Assembly: GCF_004766055.1 (NCBI RefSeq)
Contig: NZ_SPQR01000008.1
Span: forward strand, 203,557-267,556
Direction of reading: 5' to 3'
Origin: Desulfosporosinus sp. Sb-LF
GTDB lineage: Bacteria; Bacillota; Desulfitobacteriia; Desulfitobacteriales; Desulfitobacteriaceae
Length of the DNA stretch: 64,000 bases
Of the stretch, positions 57,282-64,000 are shown in pieces. The notes below the pieces were generated by a model. That model was not told the DNA's origin, searched no databases, and saw nothing but the letters and a program-made list of their open reading frames with translations. The translations under genes were made by a program, and so were the position numbers. Each line of letters starts with the position of its first letter. The stretch's first letter is position 1.

Positions 57282-57651
57282 TTGAATTTCCTCCTTTGTT
57301 AAGAGATAATACATAATATGCAAAGTATGGGTTATGTGTAACAATATGGAATAACAAATAGCCAGAGTTTGATGTTATGATGGACAATATCTAGTTTTTC
57401 TTAGTTAATAGGAGCTCCCGTTAAGCTAATCCTTGTTCTGTTGTTTTAATGAATTATCTCCTTAATATGTGATAATATTTTCCTGCATATTTGAGCATCG
57501 GTCGCTGGGTTATAGCAATAGAATTAATTATACCAATTTAAAAGGTACAAACACTATATTCCTTGTATTCCATATATTGTTATTAATAGAAGAAAGAAGA
57601 AGCTTGGCATTAATGTCAAAAAGCTTTTGATTAGTTAAGGAGGAAAATAAT

Positions 57652-58002
57652 ATGGAATTACGTTCCGTTGCTTATAATCCAACTCTCGCGCCAGGTATGG
57701 GTGGAATGATGCCCGGAATGCATGGAGCACCTGGGGGGTACCAACACCTCGATTTTGATCCCTGTTGTCCTATGCCTTGCCCATCTTACGAGGAACCAAT
57801 GATGCAGCATCATTGCCCGATGCCAATGCCGGCCCCTGTTCCAACTCCAACACACGAAGTATATGTAGTGAAAAAAGGGGATAGCGTTTATAAAATCGCA
57901 AAACGCTATGGGACGACAATGCAAGCCATTATCCTTGGAAACAACTTGCATAACCCAGATCTTATTTATCCAGGACAAATCTTATTAATACCAGGAGTGT
58001 AA
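57652..58002 (+). CDS. LysM-domain spore-coat-type protein
   Basis: A 116-residue protein without a signal peptide. Residues 1-65 are rich in Gly, Met, Pro, His and Cys (GMGGMMPGMHGAPGG, PCCPMPCP), and residues about 70-115 are one LysM domain (VYVVKKGDSVYKIAKRYG, IYPGQILLIPGV) that binds peptidoglycan. The lack of a signal peptide and the Cys/Met-rich head suggest deposition in the spore cortex/coat, like SafA-type proteins. RBS AAGGAGG. Divergent from the two YjcZ-like genes; the 370-base leader shows no other gene. Confidence 0.85.
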   Translation: MELRSVAYNPTLAPGMGGMMPGMHGAPGGYQHLDFDPCCPMPCPSYEEPMMQHHCPMPMPAPVPTPTHEVYVVKKGDSVYKIAKRYGTTMQAIILGNNLHNPDLIYPGQILLIPGV

Positions 58003-58040
58003 AATAGGTAGCGTACCAAGAATGTTGCTGGATTGGGTTC

Positions 58041-58091
58041 AAATAACACAACAAAGCCGCCTGTTTAAAAGGGGGCTTTGTTGTGTTATTT
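58041..58091 (+). terminator. 21-bp-stem terminator of the LysM gene
   Basis: A 21-base arm starting AAATAACACAACAAAGCC is matched with one mismatch by the 3' arm ending GTTGTGTTATTT. Confidence 0.85.
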
Positions 58092-58731
58092 CAAAACGAA
58101 TGAGATTCGGGATTATAGGGACATTTTAATCTATTGTATTTAAGTAATTAGGCAAATAAAAAGCCACTATGAAAAATCCTTACTAACTTTTAAAGGTATA
58201 TAAGAGCACGTAATGATCTATCTAACACCAGTATAGATCGCTGATTACCTAACTAGGGTCTTTCGACCATAATCAATAGACAAGCGTTTTACCACCTGCA
58301 TATAATCTTTGGCCGACCCATATATACCCGGCAAAGAGCATATATAAATCTTGGCTCAACCATTACATACCCTTATGATAAGTATTATGGCTCTTTGCCC
58401 CAACATATTATGTTGGGAATTTTAGGGGCAATTTTGGCGTTGTACCATTATTATGTCTTTTGATGCTTCTGATACTTAAGAATAAAGCCATCCGAGCAAC
58501 CGAAGCTTTGATTTATGTTTTGATGGATTTGGTCGTCTAAGTTTTCGGTAAAGCATCTATGAGTATCACAGCTTTAGGGTATGAAAGCAGCTTTTAATCA
58601 ATTATTGGACCTAAATAACTTTAACGATAAAAAATTCAAGACTACGTTTATTTTTTGACGGCATTATGTTACAGTTAATTTCAAGTTGTTATATATAGTT
58701 TTTTCTAAAAAAAGAATGAGGAGATTTAAAG
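58092..58731. other. Intergenic gap with a small palindrome
   Basis: 640 bases with no credible gene. CCCAACATATTATGTTGGG at 58399-58417 is a perfect palindrome around one central base, with an outer GCCCC/GGGGC pair further out. Purpose is unknown. Confidence 0.5.
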
Positions 58732-60084
58732 ATGGAAAACGGATTAGAAAAAAAATACGGCCTTTTGACTGCTATTGCAATGGTTGTTGGTATTGTAATT
58801 GGTAGCGGCGTATTTTTTAAAGCGGAGAAAGTTTTAACCGCTACCGGTGGCAATCTTCCACAGGGTATCTTGGCCTGGATCATTGGTGGATTAATCATGA
58901 TTGTCTGTGCTTATGTTTTCGCAACGATGGCCACTCGATATGAGAAAGTGAATGGTATCGTTGACTACGCTGAAGCAACTATTGGTAGTAAGTACGCTTA
59001 TTTTATTGGTTGGTTCATGGCTGCTATTTATTATCCAACTCTAACCTCCGTACTTGCATGGGTTTCTGCTAGATACACATGTGTTTTGTTAGGATGGAAT
59101 ATAGTTGGCGCTGAAGCGATGGCCATTTCTGGGTTTTTTCTGGTTGGAAGCTTTGCTTTAAACGCCCTTTCACCAAAGCTTGCAGGTAAGTTCCAGGTCT
59201 CGACCACCATGATCAAGATTATACCTCTTGCTCTGATGGCCGTTGTCGGGACAATCGTGGGTCTAAGAAACGGTATTTTGGTTAGTAACTTCACGAGTGG
59301 TGTCATTGCTAATGTGAGTAGCAACTACCCGCTTTTTACCGCTGTTGTTGCTACGGCTTTCGCTTATGAAGGATGGATTATTGCAACCAGTATCAATGCT
59401 GAACTGAAGGATGCTAAGAAAAACCTGCCGTTAGCACTTACCTTTGGAACACTGTTTGTTGCTCTGATTTACATTCTGTATTATACAGGACTTGCCGGGG
59501 CTGTTAATAACAGCGTTATGATGAAAGGCGGCGAAGCGGGAGCAAGGCTGGCATTTTCCACTGTATTCACTAACATGGGAGGTACAGTTCTGTTCGTATT
59601 CGTGGTAATTTCTTGCTTGGGAACTTTAAATGGTTTGATGATGGGCTGCACCCGCGGTTTCTACTCTTTAGCAGCTAGAGAGATGGGTCCTGAACCGAAA
59701 ATTTTTAAATGCGTCGATGTCAACACCAATATGCCGACGAACTCCTCTATTTTAGGGGTTCTGCTAAGCGGTGTTTGGCTGTTGTACTTCTTTGGCGCAA
59801 ATCTGGCACCTGTCAGTTGGTTTGGGCCGTTTAGTTTTGATAGCTCTGAACTTCCCATTGTTACCATCTATGCTATGTATATCCCTATTTTCATTATGAT
59901 GATGATAAAAGAGCAGTCACTAAACTTCTTTAAACGTTTCCTCATGCCGTCACTTGCTATCTGCGCCTGTGTCTTCATGGTAATTGCTGCATGCTATGCC
60001 CATGGCAAGGCTGTCTTCTTCTATCTTATTATTTTCTGCGTTATCATGGCAATTGGGATGGTTATAACTCCAAAAAAGAAATAA
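58732..60084 (+). CDS. APC-family amino-acid permease (SteT-like)
   Basis: A 450-residue transporter with 12 hydrophobic segments. The APC signatures are AIAMVVGIVIGSGVFFKAEK (TM1 with the GSG substrate loop), GGLIMIVCAYVFATMATRYE and FAYEGWIIATSINAELKDAK. It probably exchanges or imports neutral amino acids. RBS GAGGAG six bases before ATG. A hairpin follows. Confidence 0.9.
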   Translation: MENGLEKKYGLLTAIAMVVGIVIGSGVFFKAEKVLTATGGNLPQGILAWIIGGLIMIVCAYVFATMATRYEKVNGIVDYAEATIGSKYAYFIGWFMAAIYYPTLTSVLAWVSARYTCVLLGWNIVGAEAMAISGFFLVGSFALNALSPKLAGKFQVSTTMIKIIPLALMAVVGTIVGLRNGILVSNFTSGVIANVSSNYPLFTAVVATAFAYEGWIIATSINAELKDAKKNLPLALTFGTLFVALIYILYYTGLAGAVNNSVMMKGGEAGARLAFSTVFTNMGGTVLFVFVVISCLGTLNGLMMGCTRGFYSLAAREMGPEPKIFKCVDVNTNMPTNSSILGVLLSGVWLLYFFGANLAPVSWFGPFSFDSSELPIVTIYAMYIPIFIMMMIKEQSLNFFKRFLMPSLAICACVFMVIAACYAHGKAVFFYLIIFCVIMAIGMVITPKKK

Positions 60085-60104
60085 TATTTTTAGCAGGGTA
60101 TAGC

Positions 60105-60135
60105 GTGCACCCTAGGACTACGTCCTAGGGTGCAC
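60105..60135. terminator. 14-bp hairpin after the permease
   Basis: GTGCACCCTAGGAC / GTCCTAGGGTGCAC, perfect, loop TAC. No T-run. A second weaker hairpin, GTTCCCTC/GAGGGAAC, lies near 60220-60247. Nothing else is visible in 60136-60459. Confidence 0.6.
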
Positions 60136-60459
60136 GTGAAGACAGTCGTGTTGATAAAGAGAAAGTAGCTTGGTATCAAGGAGTTTTAGGGTTTTAGGTA
60201 ATTTATATATTGTATGTTATGTTCCCTCGGACACTAGTTTGAGGGAACTCTTTGTTAGGGGGTTGCACTCTTTCTGCAAACATATACATATATGTGCGAA
60301 AAGAAGGCTGTTTTTTCAGAATAGTGTATTAGATTTAGGCAAAAGGACCCTAGATAAAAGCCATTTCCATTATTTATATATATCAATACTTCGTAAGAAA
60401 GGTGTATATTATGATAGGAATTTGATGAGTAATCTCATTTTTTAGGAGATGGTGGTAAC

Positions 60460-61506
60460 ATGGGTAGTACAGGGATTCCCAGTTCTTCGAACGCGATAAT
60501 GCAGCCACGACTCTACCGAAAACCTGCAGGGGTCCATCACTACAGCCGAAAGAAAAAGCGGTTGAGGCGCCTTATGGCATGGATCGTAAGTCTTTTCACT
60601 ATTTTTTTCTTATTTTTTATGGGGTTTCTCTACTCATCGCTTCAACCGTTTGAGATGCTTCGCAGCTTATGGGTGACAAGTGCCATGACGACCATGAACC
60701 ACCAGTACCTGGCGACCTGGTTTTTTAATGATGCAGAGATTAAAAGAATACAGCAAAGCAATGATGCCGCTATTCTAGGCAACTCTAATCCTTCGAGTAT
60801 TAATATGCTCAGAAGTGGCAGTAATAATGGAACAGAACTCATCGACGTCAGTCAGAAGGGGTTTAAAGGATACTTGCTAAAAGTTAATAACCCTGCACGC
60901 GTCAAGGTGGCGGCGACGCATTATCTTGGCAAGAAGGGAGAAAAAGCAGAAGACATTGCCAAGGAAACTGGGGCTGTCGCAGTTATCAATGGGGGGATGT
61001 TTGATGACCCACAGGGAAACGGAAACGGCGGTCACCCTTTGGGCATCCTCATCTCAGGGGGTAGTACTCTTTACAAAGAACCAGTGACAACGTATGATAT
61101 TATCGGCCTGAACCGCAGCAATGTCCTAGTTCTTGGTCATTATACTCAGGCCCAAATCAAGCAGCTGGGTATACGGGATGCGGTCACGTTCAGTCCATTT
61201 CTTGTCGTCAACGGTAAGCCAGCGATCACACATGGAGACGGGGGATGGGGCATTGCTCCAAGGACCGCAATTGGACAAGCTCAGGACGGGACTATATTGA
61301 TGTTGGTTATCGACGGACGCCAGATCGGTTCTATAGGCGCGACGCTTAAAGATGTACAAGATATCATGCTTAAATACGGTGCCTATAACGTCGCCAATCT
61401 TGACGGCGGAGCCTCAACCGTTCTCTATTATGACAACCAGATAGTTAATCATCCGTCGAGTCAGTACGGTGAACGCCTTGCACCCTCCTTTTTTATCGTT
61501 AAGTAA
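60460..61506 (+). CDS. Phosphodiester glycosidase-family (NAGPA-like) exported protein
   Basis: A 348-residue membrane-anchored protein: basic N-terminus, one TM helix (about 42-64), then an extracellular DUF2233/NAGPA domain (about 140-348) with AVAVINGGMFDDPQ, NGGHPLGILISGG, APRTAIGQAQDGTILMLVID and NLDGGASTVLYY. Members uncover or cleave phosphate-linked sugars on cell-wall polymers and occur in exopolysaccharide loci. ATG 60460 has GGAGATGG upstream. Own terminator at 61585. Confidence 0.9.
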   Translation: MGSTGIPSSSNAIMQPRLYRKPAGVHHYSRKKKRLRRLMAWIVSLFTIFFLFFMGFLYSSLQPFEMLRSLWVTSAMTTMNHQYLATWFFNDAEIKRIQQSNDAAILGNSNPSSINMLRSGSNNGTELIDVSQKGFKGYLLKVNNPARVKVAATHYLGKKGEKAEDIAKETGAVAVINGGMFDDPQGNGNGGHPLGILISGGSTLYKEPVTTYDIIGLNRSNVLVLGHYTQAQIKQLGIRDAVTFSPFLVVNGKPAITHGDGGWGIAPRTAIGQAQDGTILMLVIDGRQIGSIGATLKDVQDIMLKYGAYNVANLDGGASTVLYYDNQIVNHPSSQYGERLAPSFFIVK

Positions 61507-61584
61507 CTTTGCGTATATATAAAATACCTTTAAGATGATGCAAATAAAGCTAGCCTGCACAACCATAGCAAAGGATTGATTTCC

Positions 61585-61611
61585 AAGGAACTCGAAAGGG
61601 TTCCTTTTTTG
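61585..61611 (+). terminator. Terminator of the glycosidase-family gene
   Basis: AAGGAAC / GTTCCTT with loop TCGAAAG region and a T6 tract. Confidence 0.85.
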
Positions 61612-61648
61612 CTGCTCAATCTCAATCTAGAGAGGGAGGAGGCCTACA

Positions 61649-61720
61649 TTGACAAGAGAACAAAACCATATCATGGACGGCTCCCCATTCCTTCCAAGCA
61701 ATGAAAATGCAATTTCGTAA
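61649..61720 (+). CDS. Candidate 23-aa microprotein
   Basis: TTG 61649 follows GGGAGGAGG by seven bases. The frame reads MTREQNHIMDGSPFLPSNEN and ends AIS. A hairpin terminator starts two bases after the stop. Strong ribosome site, short frame and immediate terminator together suggest a compact real gene or a leader peptide. No family recognised. Confidence 0.45.
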   Translation: MTREQNHIMDGSPFLPSNENAIS

Positions 61721-61722
61721 AT

Positions 61723-61744
61723 AGAGCCTTTTGGCTCTGTTTTT
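61723..61744 (+). terminator. Terminator directly after the 23-aa frame
   Basis: AGAGCC TTTT GGCTCT followed by GTTTTT. Confidence 0.85.
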
Positions 61745-61749
61745 GCTGT

Positions 61750-61887
61750 ATGACGAGTGCCAATGTGAATGGTCTTCCCATTGAACATACGGATTCCGGT
61801 GCTAGAAAGAGTTTAGCTGGGATTGTTGACTATTATTTAATACATAACCGTGAAATCTATCTGAAACCGGAGATTACAATGATGTAG
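61750..61887 (+). pseudogene. hypF fragment
   Basis: Forty-five codons read MTSANVNGLPIEHTDSGARK, LAGIVDYYLIHNREIYLKPE, which match the YrdC-domain region of the hydrogenase maturation carbamoyltransferase HypF (typical VMTSGN--DEPI ... L-GIAD-FL-HNR-I). No other part of hypF is present, and the frame ends soon after. A relic from deletion. Confidence 0.6.
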
Positions 61888-62212
61888 ACCTGCGGACAAA
61901 CCCCTTCAACCACCGACAGACATATAGCCATGCACTGAGGAGAGGAAAGAGCAGGGCTGCTCTGCTCTGGTAGAAGGCTAAAGAGTCTAATCTATTAGGC
62001 CCCCCTAAATACCTTGATAAAGGCCAATTATTCAATCAAAAGCTTATATATTCGAAAATGTGGGCATTTTAGCGCGTCATAACTCATAGGATACATTTAC
62101 CATAGGTATTAGTGTTATTTAGATATAATTACCATAAATATCCAACATCCTTTTTTCACTTTAGGTTATCCTATAAAAGTCATAAGTTTATTTTAAGGGA
62201 GGCTTCTAAATT

Positions 62213-62311
62213 ATGGGTAATAATAATGATCAAGACACTGGAAATGGACCAGGAAAAGGACAAAATAAAGGGGCTGGACCACGAAAAGGAAAATCGAAAG
62301 AAAAAGGGTAA
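62213..62311 (+). CDS. Small Gly/Lys-rich protein (32 aa)
   Basis: ATG 62213 has AAGGGAGG about ten bases upstream. The frame reads MGNNNDQDTGNGPGKGQNKG and ends KSKEKG, a basic, disordered, low-complexity chain. A strong terminator follows at 62388. It may be a spore-type or nucleic-acid-binding small protein; no family recognised. Confidence 0.55.
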   Translation: MGNNNDQDTGNGPGKGQNKGAGPRKGKSKEKG

Positions 62312-62387
62312 GAACAAGTGAAGTCGCGTGAACAAGGGTTGGTTCATAACAGGATACCAAAATAGTTAACTGTATTGGACTATATTG

Positions 62388-62432
62388 TTTAAACATCATG
62401 CTCTAGAAATATTCTGGGGCATGATGTTTAAA
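62388..62432 (+). terminator. 16-bp-stem terminator
   Basis: TTTAAACATCATGCTC-type arm pairs with GGGCATGATGTTTAAA across 13 bases. The remaining gap to 62835 shows no clear gene. Confidence 0.8.
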
Positions 62433-62835
62433 GAAAATTTATACATTTGTAAATGTCTTGGATAGCTTCGATAGGTGAGTTGAATGCTGGATTTGAAACT
62501 ATTTATTGGCAGTTTTATTTTGCTTTTTCTTGCCACTGGAGGAAGGGGTAGGGTGTATCAGCTAGAATAAAGAGTTTCTGACATATGATCAAGATTTACA
62601 ATCACATACATCAAACTGTTTTTAAAGAGGTAAAAGGCGTTTTATCCTAGGTTCCAAAAAGCACTAAGGTTATTTGAGCAGGATTAGTTTTTGTACCATA
62701 GTCACCAACTTAGTGAGTTACCAGTGGGATTCATTTGACTATGAATGATACCAACACAGCTTTTCAAAGTCTAATGACATTGGGTACAACCCTTCTACGA
62801 GCAATTAACAACAATTTGTTTAGCTCTAAACTATG

Positions 62836-63485
62836 CTACTTAACTTTGATTTCGTCAATTAAAAATTGGTCATGAGTCGAGGACAAACTTAACAAGCAAA
62901 TTATAGCCCCTGCTAATGCAAGAAACATGTCCCAATGTGTGTCCCAAATATCTCCCTGAAGCCCAAGGAAAGCCTCTGCGCCTCCGCCCAACATTATTGC
63001 CGCGCACCACTCAACTAATTCATAAAGAGAACTTACCCCAAGAACTAATCCGAGAACAATGATTATAAGCAGTTTCCCTTTTGGAAGGAAGATATTCGCA
63101 GCAGGATTTCCCTTAAAGTAAGGGCCCAAACGAAACCATTTATAAAATGCCCAAACCGATCATAGTAATTTCTCCCAAGATAAAAAGAATCCTTTAGCCA
63201 GTTAAATAGTGGCACTTTGCCATAAGTGTAATGCCCACCGATGAGGACTATTATTGCACCCAAACATAGAAGCAAGTAAACTGGGGTGGTGAGACGGAAC
63301 TTGTTATAGGTATAAATAATAATAAATGCTCCCAAAACAACCGGAGTAACCTCTAAAAACCAAGTGCCCAATTGGTAAGGCTTATAAGCAGACCATATAA
63401 ACACTAAGACTAAACTTGTTAGAAGGAAACTGTGTATCGGTTTAACTGATTTTAAGCTTGAAATTTTCATTTTACGCTTGTCCAT
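62836..63485 (-). pseudogene. DUF2238 membrane protein with -1 frame change
   Basis: Two minus-strand frames make one normal-looking DUF2238 (YjdF-type) membrane protein of about 216 residues. Part 1 (63485 to about 63075) has the N-terminal helices, YYDRFGHFINGFVWALTLRE and ILLRISSFQKG. Part 2 has KLLIIIVLGLVLGVSSLYEL, VEWCAAIMLGGGAEAFLG and QGDIWDTHWDMFLALAGA. The frames meet in CAAAAGGGAAAC, where the codons CAA AAG GGA form the heptamer A AAG GGA. The zero frame stops four codons later. A homopolymer indel, sequencing error or programmed frameshift would all fit. Start ATG 63485 or 63470. Confidence 0.7.
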
Positions 63486-63890
63486 TCTTTTGATTTCTTA
63501 ACTTCTATCTTGGCTTAGTTCTAGATAAATAATTCAATATAAATTGCATTACCTAAAATCTCACCCATAATTCGCGCCGAAATGATGTCGAAAAAAGCCA
63601 GTTGTGTGATTTGGGTTTTGCTTAAAAATCTAGTAATAGGTAAATTAGGCACACCCGTTTTTTACGCCACAATAAACGGTCTCTGCAACAGGAGGCTTTG
63701 AGCTGATATTGTATTAGGGTAATTTCCTACTAATCTATTAATATTTCCATGGGCAGTTATGGATAAAAAATACAGTAGACATTACAAACTAAAGGTTGTA
63801 TACTAACAAAGCGCCAAACGGCTCACAGAGATTGAATTGGCTAGGAGATGAACCTTCGAACTTTTCGATCGAGACCAAAGCAATCAGTTA

Positions 63891-63919
63891 TTGACAACGT
63901 GAGTTGAAAATGCTAAGAT
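63891..63919 (+). promoter_or_regulatory. rRNA-operon-type promoter
   Basis: TTGACA (63891-63896), a 17-base spacer and TAAGAT (63914-63919) make a near-consensus sigma-A promoter placed about 80 bases before the window end. Confidence 0.85.
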
Positions 63920-64000
63920 GTGATTCCGGCCCAAACGGGTGCTGGAAACAAAGTTTAAACCATGGTCTTTGAAAACTAAACAACAAGGACAGCCAATGAG
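63920..64000 (+). other. 5' leader of an rRNA operon
   Basis: Contains a small CCGGCCC/GGGTGCTGG hairpin and the boxA-like TCTTTGAAAACTAAACAA that typically precedes 16S rRNA in Firmicutes. The 16S gene itself should start just beyond the window. Confidence 0.7.

Noticed and set aside
60170..60445. 91-codon plus-strand frame before the glycosidase-family gene
   Set aside because: No start context, low-complexity composition and hairpins inside it.
1..64000. CRISPR array, prophage or integrative element
   Set aside because: No regularly spaced direct repeats, no integrase, terminase, capsid or conjugation genes on either strand.

Overview
The window (about 40% G+C by eye) looks like a chromosomal stretch of a strictly anaerobic, spore-forming Firmicute, most likely the Desulfosporosinus/Desulfitobacterium group (Peptococcaceae). 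Reasons: a one-chain pyruvate:ferredoxin oxidoreductase, a citD-citE-citF citrate lyase cluster, a ferredoxin-nitroreductase fusion, a DUF3787-type spore-surface protein, YjcZ-like glycine-rich miniproteins, a LysM coat-type protein, strong AGGAGG-like ribosome sites and many U-run hairpin terminators. The genus is inferred from gene content and protein style, not from a marker gene. The window stops inside an rRNA-operon leader; its promoter is visible at 63891-63919.

Layout. 283-7883 is a signalling island: two paralogous dCache sensor kinases with almost the same sensor but different kinase/output ends, an OmpR regulator, a degenerate receiver and a REC-GGDEF-HD-GYP protein. 8245-15305 holds a membrane-fused PstS-like binding protein, endonuclease IV, a CWB2/VanW cell-wall protein and a KimA-like permease. 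15709-21546 has a PAS-PAS-GGDEF cyclase, small membrane proteins, a two-subunit CoA-transferase whose A gene carries an in-frame TGA, and a metallophosphoesterase. 21849-25376 is pyruvate:ferredoxin oxidoreductase. 28100-29850 is a decay zone with four broken genes. 29994-39967 holds membrane proteins, a second KimA-like permease, an undecaprenyl-phosphate-type set (PAP2 phosphatase divergent from a DedA-PAP2 fusion), DUF1003, signal peptidase I and a PNPOx-like protein. 39968-41208 is almost gene-free. 41209-43795 is citrate lyase.

The most unusual locus is 44466-51832: three closely spaced co-directional genes for a membrane-anchored von Willebrand A protein, a 1075-residue tubulin/FtsZ-like GTPase (GGTGGG signature) and a 766-residue partner with a similar N-terminal glycine loop. 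I know of no function for such a set; the layout suggests a cytoskeletal or membrane-scaffold machine coupled to an extracellular metal-dependent adhesion domain.

51943-63485 holds a CopZ-like 2Fe-2S/Zn protein, a LigB-type dioxygenase, a ferredoxin-nitroreductase, trmB, a D-threonine-aldolase-like enzyme, spore-coat-type miniproteins, an amino-acid permease, a phosphodiester-glycosidase-like protein, two tiny genes, a hypF fragment and a frame-shifted DUF2238 gene. Two broken genes (28277-28917 and 62836-63485) change frame by -1 exactly at canonical X XXY YYZ heptamers, so programmed frameshifting has to be weighed against decay or sequencing error.
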